This document shows, one piece after another, positions 1-6,972 of a DNA stretch of 7,541 nucleotides. The stretch covers positions 1-7,541 of the forward strand of contig JBFHGX010000178.1 in the NCBI GenBank assembly GCA_041582875.1, written 5' to 3'. A program made the position numbers and the translations under genes. Positions within the stretch are counted from its first letter, which is position 1; each line of letters starts with the position of its first letter. This DNA comes from UBA6244 sp041582875. GTDB taxonomy: Bacteria; Bacteroidota; Bacteroidia; Bacteroidales; F082. The notes beneath the pieces were generated by a model. It did not search any database. It saw nothing but the letters and a program-made list of their open reading frames with translations, and was not told where the DNA came from.

Positions 1-1037
1 GTATGTTGATTTGCTACCAATAACTGACTCCCATCAGGAGTAAGCGTAAAATTTCGTGGCCCATCACCCCGAGTGGATTCAATGTCCAACAACTGCAGTG
101 ATCCGTCAATCTGATTAATTTGATAGATGGCGATGCTGTTGTGACCACGATTGGAGGCATATAAAAACTTTCCGTCAGCAGAAATGTGGATGTCAGCACA
201 GGTATTGGGCTCGGTGTAGTCATCCGGCAAGGTAGAAACCGTCATGATCTTATGATAGGTATTTTGCTTTGTTTTTTGTAGTTGCGTTACTGTACAACTT
301 AATTCGTTAATCACATAAATCCAATCATGGGTTGGGTGAAAGGCCAAATGACGTGGGCCATCACCTGGTTCCATTGTGTATTTATTGGGGGTGGAAGACA
401 TCAACTTTTGTGCGACTGTATCAATCGAAGAAAACAGTAACTCATCTGTTCCCAAATCTAGAGAAACAACCTGATTTACATCGGGAACAAACCAAGCTGA
501 ATGTGCATGTGGCCCTTCTTGTCGAGAGGTAATTCCATGGCCCATATGTTGTTGTACATCGAGAAGCGGTGACAGGTTTCCGGATTGATCGATGGTTAAT
601 AATCCTACATTTCCACCGGAATAATTGGCTACCAACACATATCCATCAGGGTTTACCGTTACAAAGCAGGGGTGAGCTCCTCCTGTTGTGCTTCGGGAAA
701 CAAACAACAGACTATCGCCCGACACTTGATAAGATTCGATGGTTCCACTGCCATTTTGGTTGATTTCATTCACTGCCAGTAGAAGTTGTTTGTCTTGGCT
801 TAAAGCCAGAAACGAAGGATTAATGGTTTGTGCGGCCAACTTCAATGGAGCAAGTGAATCACCTGTGAGTTTACAAGCATAAATACCCCAACTTGTGGAA
901 TCGGTATACGTTCCTACGAAAAACAGGTTTTTAGTTTTTGAACTCTCGTGAGGGCTCGTTGCATTTTGACAACCACTCATCAGTAAAAAGAATAAAAAAA
1001 GAAGAATAAATTGTTTTATCGATTTAATAATTTTCAT
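1..1037 (-). CDS. Lactonase-family (YbhE/Pgl-type) beta-propeller lipoprotein, C-terminus cut by window edge
   Basis: The frame is open for 345 codons from the ATG at 1037 to the left edge, without frameshift. Residues 1-23 form a lipoprotein signal: a basic start, a hydrophobic core and the lipobox LMSGC, so Cys23 should be lipidated and the protein exported to the periplasm or outer membrane. The mature part carries the series of motifs typical of the 7-bladed lactonase family (PF10282): FVGTYT (40-45), NPSFLALS (73-80), GGAHPCFVTVNPDG (119-132), QEGPHAHS (173-180), GDGPRHLAFHP (225-235), YVINE (241-245), ADIHISADGKFLYASNRG (281-298) and GDGPRNF with LLVANQ (324-344). Cytoplasmic members such as E. 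coli YbhE hydrolyse 6-phosphogluconolactone. Exported members usually have no proven substrate, so a pentose-phosphate role is not implied here. By family length roughly 30-40 residues, the last blade, lie beyond the edge. The family call is sure; the substrate is unknown. Confidence 0.93.
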   Translation of the reverse strand, partial: MKIIKSIKQFILLFLFFLLMSGCQNATSPHESSKTKNLFFVGTYTDSTSWGIYACKLTGDSLAPLKLAAQTINPSFLALSQDKQLLLAVNEINQNGSGTIESYQVSGDSLLFVSRSTTGGAHPCFVTVNPDGYVLVANYSGGNVGLLTIDQSGNLSPLLDVQQHMGHGITSRQEGPHAHSAWFVPDVNQVVSLDLGTDELLFSSIDTVAQKLMSSTPNKYTMEPGDGPRHLAFHPTHDWIYVINELSCTVTQLQKTKQNTYHKIMTVSTLPDDYTEPNTCADIHISADGKFLYASNRGHNSIAIYQINQIDGSLQLLDIESTRGDGPRNFTLTPDGSQLLVANQH

Positions 1038-1102
1038 TTGATCAGTTTCAATTGGTGATTTTGAGAAGTACCACAAATATTTGTTAGATAATCAACAGGT
1101 TA

Positions 1103-1129
1103 CAAATATAGGTCTGATAAGGAAACAAA
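1103..1129 (-). promoter_or_regulatory. Candidate promoter of the lactonase-family gene
   Basis: On the minus strand the sequence TATATTTG (1110 to 1103) matches the Bacteroidota -7 consensus TAnnTTTG exactly. A TTTG lies upstream at 1129-1126. The 15-nt spacer is shorter than the usual 17-23, so the -7 box is the stronger part of this call. The start codon at 1037 is about 65 nt downstream, leaving a leader of roughly 55-60 nt. Confidence 0.45.
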
Positions 1130-1182
1130 TGGCCTGTAACACGATGAAAAATATTCATATCGACAATTACCTCCAATAAAGA

Positions 1183-1234
1183 GCAAGCCGCAGAGTAAAA
1201 CCGGAAATTTACCCGGGCTTTATCTGCGGCTTGC
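1183..1234 (-). terminator. Intrinsic terminator hairpin after the small secreted-protein gene
   Basis: GCAAGCCGCAGA (1183-1194) and TCTGCGGCTTGC (1223-1234) form a perfect 12-bp stem. Inside it, TAAA (1196-1199) can pair with TTTA (1219-1222) and CCGG (1201-1204) with CCGG (1213-1216), so most of the 52 nt can be paired. On the minus strand the stem is followed by TCTTTATT, a short imperfect T-rich stretch; on the plus strand no T-run follows. It lies about 40 bp past the stop of the 1275-1862 gene and separates it from the lactonase-family gene. Confidence 0.75.
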
Positions 1235-1274
1235 CAAATTAACAATAAACAATCAATAATCCAATGTCGTAACC

Positions 1275-1862
1275 TTAAATCAATACTCTATTGGTAAACG
1301 TTCTTCCTTCTGAGCGCATCACGATAACGTATACTCCTTTTTTACTGTTCGAAAAATCGTAAACGCGATTCACGTTATTTCCTTTTTTAATTTTCTCGCT
1401 GTAAGCCAGGTCTTGCCCTTCGTAATACACATCTATTATTACAGATTTGTGATCTTTTGACTCTTTTGATAGGTACACCAATCCGTCACTTACCCGTACT
1501 TCGGGTTTTAAAATGTTGCGCTCCTCTTCTGTAATAAAGGTTGCAGTTGTACCCTTCACCTGAACAGGTACTACTTTGATAGCATCTTTGGAGTCTAACT
1601 CAAAATAATATACACCATCGGGAAGAAGCGTTAAATCAAATCTTTTAGAATATGATCCCGATTGTTCCATCGTTTCAGTATAAAGAACTTCACTGCGATT
1701 GTCCTTTAATGTAAGAGTGAACCCTTTTTCAACCTTTTCGAAGGTTACTTCGGCTACTTTATCCGAAGGATTAGTGGTGACAAATACATACTCATTAGAG
1801 TATCCTAACTGCGAAGCCAACATGGCAACGAGTACTAAACTTATGCTAACTAATTTTTTCAT
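1275..1862 (-). CDS. Small secreted beta-rich protein with two similar halves (hypothetical)
   Basis: This 195-residue protein has a classic Sec signal peptide (MKK, then a hydrophobic stretch to about residue 19, with likely cleavage near residues 19-23), so it is exported. No enzyme motif is visible. The mature protein looks like two beta-sandwich units. Residues about 48-102 and 140-195 follow the same plan: alternating hydrophobic strands, a polar loop, a G-V-Y turn (PDGVYYFEL at 81-89, KKGVYVIVM at 174-182) and a final strand. The last 20 residues, with GVYVIVM, EGRTFT and NRVLI, resemble the C-terminal sorting domains of type IX secretion substrates, but the unit is short and this is only a resemblance. 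It has its own promoter at 1897-1927 and a terminator at 1183-1234, so it is probably monocistronic. It is divergent from the AraC-type regulator. Function unknown. Confidence 0.85.
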   Translation of the reverse strand: MKKLVSISLVLVAMLASQLGYSNEYVFVTTNPSDKVAEVTFEKVEKGFTLTLKDNRSEVLYTETMEQSGSYSKRFDLTLLPDGVYYFELDSKDAIKVVPVQVKGTTATFITEEERNILKPEVRVSDGLVYLSKESKDHKSVIIDVYYEGQDLAYSEKIKKGNNVNRVYDFSNSKKGVYVIVMRSEGRTFTNRVLI

Positions 1863-1896
1863 GTTTTCTAATTTTTAATTGTGATTAATGATGGAG

Positions 1897-1927
1897 CAAA
1901 ATTATACCGGAATGTGTCCTTAGAAAA
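1897..1927 (-). promoter_or_regulatory. Promoter of the small secreted-protein gene
   Basis: On the minus strand TAATTTTG (1904 to 1897) is an exact match to TAnnTTTG. A TTTT (1927 to 1924) stands 19 nt upstream, near the position of the -33 TTTG element. Transcription would start near 1890, giving a leader of about 28 nt that is A/T-rich and has no Shine-Dalgarno sequence. The spacing is good; the -33 box is one base off consensus. Confidence 0.6.
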
Positions 1928-1944
1928 CATCAAATTTGACCAGT

Positions 1945-1967
1945 TTGTATGCTCAATTAACATACAA
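1945..1967. promoter_or_regulatory. Inverted repeat in the divergent control region, candidate operator
   Basis: TTGTATG (1945-1951) and CATACAA (1961-1967) form a perfect 7-bp inverted repeat around a 9-nt AT-rich spacer. It lies just upstream of the -33 region of the minus-strand promoter, a position suited to an activator, and about 105 bp upstream of the AraC-type gene. AraC proteins more often bind direct repeats, so the link to that regulator is inference. Confidence 0.35.
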
Positions 1968-1976
1968 TTTGCCTCT

Positions 1977-2002
1977 GTATATAGTATGGGGTAATATAGT
2001 AT
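1977..2002. repeat. Short direct repeat upstream of the AraC-type gene
   Basis: ATATAGTAT occurs at 1979-1987 and again at 1994-2002, 15 bp apart. Allowing one extra A, the match extends to GTA(A)TATAGTAT (1977-1987 and 1991-2002). Tandem half-sites are the usual binding pattern of AraC-family dimers or monomers, which makes this a candidate autoregulatory site. The sequence is very AT-rich, so chance is a real alternative. Confidence 0.3.
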
Positions 2003-2020
2003 AGAAAAGTGATAAAATGG

Positions 2021-2028
2021 TATATTTC
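2021..2028 (+). promoter_or_regulatory. Weak candidate -7 box for the AraC-type gene
   Basis: TATATTTC differs from TAnnTTTG only in the last base and lies 44 nt before the ATG at 2073. No clear TTTG is seen about 19 nt upstream; the direct repeat 1977-2002 covers that area, as would fit a promoter that depends on an activator. Confidence 0.25.
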
Positions 2029-2072
2029 AATAAAATTATTAGCAGTACTTTTACCAGACTAAATAATACTAC

Positions 2073-2945
2073 ATGTTAAATAAGAAACCTGCTCTTGAAC
2101 GGATTAACCCCAGTTTTGGGAGTTCAATTCTCGTCAAGCAACATTCGGAACAAATTGTAGCGCATCAGGCCTTTTGGCATTTTCATCCTGAACTTGAACT
2201 GGTTTATGTAAACAAAGGCCAGGGAAAAGTTCACATTGGCAATCATCTATCCTATTTTAATAATAGTCAGCTGCTTTTGTTGGGAGCTAATTTGCCTCAC
2301 CACGGATTTAGCGACCGGCTCACGACCAAAGGATCAGAAACCATTGTGCAGTTTAAGCCCGACTTTTTGGGTGATGCTTTTTTAAGTATGCCGGAAATGA
2401 AACCAATCACCACTTTATTTGAAAGAGCTAAGAAAGGGGTGGTATATAAACCTGAAACCAAACGAAAGGTAGGTCCTAAAATTGAGAAACTTCTGGGTAT
2501 GGAAGGATTTAAAAAAGTCATTTTGTTTTTAGAAATCCTTCATGAACTGGCATTATCTAATGACTATACCTTGTTAAATGTGGATGGATTTGCGTTCGAA
2601 ACTTCCATTCAGGACAGCCACAAGATTGATGCAATCTATAAACATATTAACAGTAATTTCGAACGGGTCATACCTTTGGAAGAGATTGCTTATGAGGTTA
2701 GTATGACAGTTCCCGCTTTTTGCCGGTATTTTAAAAAAGCCACCGGAAAAACGTTTACCAAGTCGGTAAACGAATACCGTGTGGTACATGCCATCAAGCT
2801 GTTGTCAGAAAGTTCAAAAAGTATTACCGACATTTGTTATGAATGCGGGTTTAACAACTTTTCGCATTTTAATAAGCTATTTAAGGAGTTTACCGGTAAA
2901 AGTGCATCCAAATACCGGAGCGAGATGAAGAAGATTGTGCAGTAG
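2073..2945 (+). CDS. AraC-family transcriptional regulator with N-terminal cupin
   Basis: This 290-residue protein has the usual two-part layout. Residues about 25-100 form a cupin-like sensor domain, with HFHPELELVYV (36-46), a conserved glycine turn and the LGANLPHHG segment (70-78), where the histidines resemble those of metal- or sugar-binding cupins. Residues about 185-285 are the DNA-binding domain with two helix-turn-helix units: PLEEIAYEVSMTVPAFCRYF (201-220) and SITDICYECGFNNFSHFNKLF (first residue 250, last 270), the second carrying the A/CxxxGF(x)NxSHFNxxFK signature of the family. It is cytoplasmic. The ligand cannot be read from the sequence; many cupin-AraC proteins respond to sugars or related metabolites. 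It is divergent from a secreted-protein gene and stands alone in its transcription unit as far as can be seen. No convincing terminator was found in the 134 nt after it. Confidence 0.93.
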   Translation: MLNKKPALERINPSFGSSILVKQHSEQIVAHQAFWHFHPELELVYVNKGQGKVHIGNHLSYFNNSQLLLLGANLPHHGFSDRLTTKGSETIVQFKPDFLGDAFLSMPEMKPITTLFERAKKGVVYKPETKRKVGPKIEKLLGMEGFKKVILFLEILHELALSNDYTLLNVDGFAFETSIQDSHKIDAIYKHINSNFERVIPLEEIAYEVSMTVPAFCRYFKKATGKTFTKSVNEYRVVHAIKLLSESSKSITDICYECGFNNFSHFNKLFKEFTGKSASKYRSEMKKIVQ

Positions 2946-3066
2946 CTTGTATTTAATTGAATACTCAACCCTTTGTTGGAAGGTTTCCTTTGCATAAATC
3001 GTTGAATGACGGCCCAAACTTATTTTAATAAAAACAATATAGCAGGATAACCTGAGTTTTACACTG

Positions 3067-3086
3067 TATACAACTAAAGTTGTCTA
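3067..3086. promoter_or_regulatory. Interrupted palindrome inside the ABC ATPase promoter, candidate operator
   Basis: ACAACT (3070-3075), AA, AGTTGT (3078-3083) is a perfect 6-bp inverted repeat with a 2-nt centre. It extends with one mismatch to TA...TA (3067-3086). It overlaps the first bases of the candidate -7 box at 3085, where a bound repressor would block RNA polymerase. The binding protein is unknown. Confidence 0.35.
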
Positions 3087-3092
3087 ACTTTG
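3085..3092 (+). promoter_or_regulatory. Candidate -7 box for the ABC ATPase-rnr operon
   Basis: TAACTTTG is an exact match to TAnnTTTG. The best upstream element is TTTT at 3057-3060, with a spacer of 24 nt, slightly long. Transcription would start near 3098-3100. If so, the TTG at 3080 cannot be translated from this promoter and the TTG at 3116 becomes the start, with a leader of about 17 nt. Confidence 0.45.
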
Positions 3093-3115
3093 GTGTTCAT
3101 ATCAGAAAAACGATT

Positions 3116-4789
3116 TTGCTACAGATAAAGAACCTCCATATTGCTTTTAATTCTGACAAGGAAGAAGTTACAGCTGTAAATGGCATCGATCTTTTCCTGA
3201 AAAAAGGCGAATCTATTGGTTTGGTGGGTGAATCGGGTTCAGGAAAATCACTAACAGCCCTTGCCATTATGGGGTTACTACCTCCGCAGGCCAAGGTTAA
3301 GGGCAGCATCCATTTTAATGATACTGATCTGTTACAACTGTCTTTAAAAGAGATGAACCAGTATCGGGGTCAGCGGATCTCCATGATTTTTCAGGAGCCC
3401 ATGACTTCGCTTAATCCGGTGATGCGATGTGGTGAACAGGTAGCAGAAAGTATTGTTAAGCATCAAAAGTTGTCGCGCAAAAAAGCATTGATGCTGGTCA
3501 TTGATCTTTTTCGTCAGGTAAATCTTCCCCGACCTGAGAAAATGATTCATGCCTATCCTCATGAAATATCTGGTGGTCAGAAACAGCGTGTAATGATTGC
3601 CATGGCCATAGCCAACAATCCGGAATTGCTGATTGCCGATGAGCCCACTACTGCTTTGGATGTAACCGTTCAGCAAGAGATTCTTGACTTGCTTGATAGG
3701 CTGCGAAAAGAAAAAGGAATGAGCATGGTGTTTATTAGCCATGATTTGGGTGTGGTTTCGAAAGTGGCCGATCAGGTGGCCGTGCTATATAAGGGAAATA
3801 TTGTTGAGCAAGGTTTCTGTGCAACCATTTTTGCTAACCCGCAACATCCTTATACACAAGGGTTGTTGGCTTGTCGTCCACCCATTAACCAACGTCCCGA
3901 AAAGCTGCCGGTAATCGAAGACTTTATGATTAAGGAAGTTGGTCAAATCCTAAAGAAAAGTGTGGTGACAGAAGCTTTTATTCATAAGCATGCCGACGAA
4001 CCCATACTTAAAGTCCATCAATTGGTAAAGGATTATCCGTTGGAACGTAATTTCTTGGGTAAAATAACCAAGACTTTTTCCGCGGTGGATCATGCCTCTT
4101 TCGAGGTATTTCCGGGAGAAACCCTAGGATTGGTGGGGGAGTCGGGTTGTGGAAAAACTACTTTGGGACGGGCCATCCTCAAACTTATTCAACCCAATAG
4201 TGGCAGTATTCTTTTCGAGAATCAGGATTTAACCAAGCTAAGCAGGGCTGAAACAAAGAAAGCCCGTCAGCGGCTAAATATTGTTTTTCAGGATCCTTAT
4301 TCTTCGCTCAATCCTCGAATGAGCATTGGAGAAGCCATCATGGAACCCATGAAAGTACATCATTTGCATAAAAATAACAAAGAACGTGCAGCTAAAACTG
4401 CTGAATTGCTCGAGCGGGTGGGACTAACTGCTCAACAAATGAACAGGTTTCCACATGAGTTCTCTGGTGGTCAGCGGCAACGTATCGTAATTGCACGGGC
4501 TTTGGCACTTCAACCCCGGTTTATTGTCTGCGACGAAGCCGTTTCGGCTCTGGATGTTTCGGTGCAGGCCAAGGTACTTAACTTGCTCAATGAGCTTAAA
4601 AAAACATTTGGATTTACTTATATATTCATTTCGCATGATTTGTCGGTTGTTAAATATATGTCTGACCGAATTATGGTGATGAAAGAGGGTAGGATTGTAG
4701 AAATTGGCTCCGCCGATGAGGTGTTTTATCATCCTCAATCGGACTATACTCGGAAACTCATTGCTGCTTTGCCCATGCTCTCAGTTTAA
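3116..4789 (+). CDS. ABC transporter ATP-binding protein, DppD-DppF type fusion (oligopeptide/nickel family)
   Basis: Two complete ATPase domains are joined in one chain, as in GsiA and YejF; this family energises uptake of peptides, nickel or similar solutes. From the TTG at 3116 (557 residues), domain 1 has Walker A GESGSGKS (38-45), Q-loop Gln93, signature ISGGQ (151-155), Walker B LLIADE (171-176) and switch His209, followed by the oligopeptide-family HPYTQGLL segment (244-251). Domain 2 has GESGCGKT (341-348), Gln392, FSGGQ (449-453), FIVCDE (469-474) and His507. All catalytic residues are present, so both sites should be active. No in-frame ATG exists between the upstream stop at 3053 and the conserved MLQIKNL-like beginning. 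The TTG at 3080 would add 12 residues unlike the family, so I prefer 3116. RNase R follows after 17 bp. No permease or substrate-binding gene is in the window, so partners must lie elsewhere and the substrate is unknown. Confidence 0.93.
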   Translation: MLQIKNLHIAFNSDKEEVTAVNGIDLFLKKGESIGLVGESGSGKSLTALAIMGLLPPQAKVKGSIHFNDTDLLQLSLKEMNQYRGQRISMIFQEPMTSLNPVMRCGEQVAESIVKHQKLSRKKALMLVIDLFRQVNLPRPEKMIHAYPHEISGGQKQRVMIAMAIANNPELLIADEPTTALDVTVQQEILDLLDRLRKEKGMSMVFISHDLGVVSKVADQVAVLYKGNIVEQGFCATIFANPQHPYTQGLLACRPPINQRPEKLPVIEDFMIKEVGQILKKSVVTEAFIHKHADEPILKVHQLVKDYPLERNFLGKITKTFSAVDHASFEVFPGETLGLVGESGCGKTTLGRAILKLIQPNSGSILFENQDLTKLSRAETKKARQRLNIVFQDPYSSLNPRMSIGEAIMEPMKVHHLHKNNKERAAKTAELLERVGLTAQQMNRFPHEFSGGQRQRIVIARALALQPRFIVCDEAVSALDVSVQAKVLNLLNELKKTFGFTYIFISHDLSVVKYMSDRIMVMKEGRIVEIGSADEVFYHPQSDYTRKLIAALPMLSV

Positions 4790-4806
4790 ATTAATACAAC
4801 AAAAAC

Positions 4807-6966
4807 ATGTCTAAAAAAAAATCAACTTATCCCATGAATGCACTTGCAGGTGTTATGCTTAGCATCTTTGCAGAGAATCCATTCAAAGCATATAATTACA
4901 AACAAATCGGACACCTTATTGGCGTAAAAGATAAGGCTGGAAGAAATGTACTTCATCAATTACTTCTCGAATTAACCGAGAAAAAGGATATATTGGAAGT
5001 AAAGCCGGGCAAATACCGGTTGAACCCGGAAAAGCTTCAGGTGTTGGCCAATAAAAAGAAGTTTATTACCGGCAAGGTAGATATGAAAAACACGGGCAAA
5101 GCGTACATCATTTCTGATGAAGGCGGTGACGATGTTTTCGTGGCCTCGAATAATGTGGGTCACGCTTTGCACGACGATCAGGTGAAGGTGTTCATCTTTC
5201 CCAAAAGAAATAACCATAAAACTGAGGGACAGATTGTTGAGGTTCTGGAGCGCAGGAAGGATACGTATGTGGGCATTTTACAGCTTAGTCGGAATTTTGG
5301 TTTTGTTGTTGCCGACAGTCAAAATATGCCGTATGATATTTTTATTCAACCTGAGCACCTTAATAATGCCAAAAACGGCGAAAAGGTATTGGTGAAAATC
5401 ATCGATTGGCCTGAACATGCCAACAATCCATTCGGTGAAATAACCGAAGTGCTGGGCCAGCCCGGAGATAATGATGTGGAAATGAAATCAATTTTGGCAG
5501 ATAATAACTTTCCACTTTCGTTTCCTAAAGAAGTGGAACAAGAAGCAGCACGACTGGAAACCACGGTCAATAAAGAAGAGTTATCCAAAAGAAAAGACTT
5601 TCGTGATACCTTTACCATCACTATTGACCCTTTCGATGCCAAAGATTTTGACGATGCCATTTCGCTTAAAAAAATAGATGAAAATTCGTGGGAAGTAGGC
5701 GTTCATATTGCTGATGTATCGCATTTTGTGCAACAAGGTACGTTGCTCGATAAGGAAGCCTATCAACGTGGAACTTCTATTTATTTGGTCGATCGTGTGA
5801 TCCCCATGCTACCCGAAAAACTGTCGAATAATGTTTGTTCATTACGTCCTCATGAGGACAAAATGACTTTTTCGGCTGTTTTTAATCTAAACAACAAGGC
5901 CGAGGTTACCCAGCGTTGGTTTGGCAAAACAATCATCCATTCCGACCGTCGATTTACTTACGAAGAAGCTCAGGACATCATTGAAACCGGTGATGGTGAA
6001 TTTAACACCGAGATCCAAGTTTTGCATGCATTGGCCACTCAGTTACGTAAAAAGCGGTTCAGCAATGGATCGATCAATTTTAATTCAGAAGAAATCAGGT
6101 TTAAACTGGATGAAAAAGGTAAACCCATCGAAACCTACATCAAAGTACAAAAGGAAGCCAATCATTTGGTAGAAGAGTTTATGTTGTTGGCCAACAGGCA
6201 GGTAGCTGAATATATTGGTAAGCCTGAACAGAATAAGAAGAACAAAACGTTCGTTTACCGGATCCATGACGAGCCTAATCCTGAAAAGCTGAACACGTTT
6301 GTGCAATTTTTGAAGAAGTTAGGTTATTCCCTCAATGTGAATTCCCGTGAAAGTCTGGCTGCATCGTACAACAGTTTATTCGAAAAAATTCATGGGCGAG
6401 GCGAGGAAAACATGATTGAAACCATTGCTGTTCGTACCATGGCCAAGGCCGAATATTCAACGGAAAATATTGGTCATTATGGGTTGGCATTCCCTTATTA
6501 TTCGCATTTTACTTCTCCTATTCGGCGTTATCCTGACCTCATGGTGCACCGATTGCTTCAGAAATACCTGGAAGGAGGAGCCTCGGCCAATAAAGAAATC
6601 TATGAAGAGATGTGTAAACATTCTTCAGAAATGGAACGCAAAGCTGTTCAGGCCGAACGCGACTCCATTAAATACAAACAGGTGGAGTTTATGATGGACA
6701 AGGAAGGGAAAATTTTTGATGGTAAGATTTCCGGTGTAAGCAAGTGGGGTATTTTCGTGGAGCTGAATATTTCAAAGAGTGAAGGACTTATTCGTTTTTC
6801 TGAACTTGATGATGATTTCTATTATTTGGATGAAGACAATTACCGCATAATTGGCCGAAAAGGAGGAAAGATGTTCCGCTTGGGCGATCAGGTGAAGGTA
6901 CTGGTGAAGCATGTGGATATGGAACAACGTAAACTGGATTTTGCCTTAGTTGAAGGGGGGAATTAG
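4807..6966 (+). CDS. rnr: Ribonuclease R, 3'-to-5' exoribonuclease
   Basis: RNase R degrades structured RNA processively from the 3' end, releasing nucleoside monophosphates; it acts in the cytoplasm in mRNA and rRNA turnover. The 719 residues follow the family order: N-terminal winged helix (about 10-75), two cold-shock domains (about 85-140 and 150-215; DIFIQPEHL at 177-185), the RNB catalytic domain (about 265-590) and an S1 domain (about 635-715; GKISGVSKWGIFVEL at 639-653). The catalytic aspartates are all there in TIDPFDAKDFDDA (272-284): Asp274, 280, 282 and 283, matching D201, D207, D209 and D210 of E. coli RNase II. Tyr326 (SIYLVDRVIPMLP) and Arg573 (HFTSPIRRYPDLMVHR) are also present. 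The chain ends at EGGN straight after S1, without the lysine-rich tail of the 813-residue E. coli enzyme. The ATG at 4807 follows an A-rich leader (ACAACAAAAAC). It is probably co-transcribed with the ABC ATPase. Confidence 0.97.
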   Translation: MSKKKSTYPMNALAGVMLSIFAENPFKAYNYKQIGHLIGVKDKAGRNVLHQLLLELTEKKDILEVKPGKYRLNPEKLQVLANKKKFITGKVDMKNTGKAYIISDEGGDDVFVASNNVGHALHDDQVKVFIFPKRNNHKTEGQIVEVLERRKDTYVGILQLSRNFGFVVADSQNMPYDIFIQPEHLNNAKNGEKVLVKIIDWPEHANNPFGEITEVLGQPGDNDVEMKSILADNNFPLSFPKEVEQEAARLETTVNKEELSKRKDFRDTFTITIDPFDAKDFDDAISLKKIDENSWEVGVHIADVSHFVQQGTLLDKEAYQRGTSIYLVDRVIPMLPEKLSNNVCSLRPHEDKMTFSAVFNLNNKAEVTQRWFGKTIIHSDRRFTYEEAQDIIETGDGEFNTEIQVLHALATQLRKKRFSNGSINFNSEEIRFKLDEKGKPIETYIKVQKEANHLVEEFMLLANRQVAEYIGKPEQNKKNKTFVYRIHDEPNPEKLNTFVQFLKKLGYSLNVNSRESLAASYNSLFEKIHGRGEENMIETIAVRTMAKAEYSTENIGHYGLAFPYYSHFTSPIRRYPDLMVHRLLQKYLEGGASANKEIYEEMCKHSSEMERKAVQAERDSIKYKQVEFMMDKEGKIFDGKISGVSKWGIFVELNISKSEGLIRFSELDDDFYYLDEDNYRIIGRKGGKMFRLGDQVKVLVKHVDMEQRKLDFALVEGGN

Positions 6967-6972
6967 GGGAGT

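Noticed and set aside
14..223. 69-codon minus-strand ORF, with plus-strand ORFs at 332-532 and 569-763
   Set aside because: They are in other frames of the lactonase-family gene, whose own frame stays open from 1037 to the edge and shows the family motifs throughout.
2297..2789. Minus-strand ORFs inside the AraC-type gene
   Set aside because: Shadow frames without start context or recognisable domains, opposite a well-supported gene.
2946..3000. Possible terminator after the AraC-type gene (AACC...TT with AAGGTT near 2966-2984)
   Set aside because: The stem is short, needs a bulge and lacks a clear T-run.
3097..4738. Minus- and plus-strand ORFs of 62-132 codons inside the ABC ATPase gene
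   Set aside because: They overlap the conserved ATPase motifs in other frames and resemble no protein family.
4972..6694. Alternative-frame ORFs inside rnr
   Set aside because: The RNase R frame explains the whole stretch; the others have low-complexity or implausible translations.
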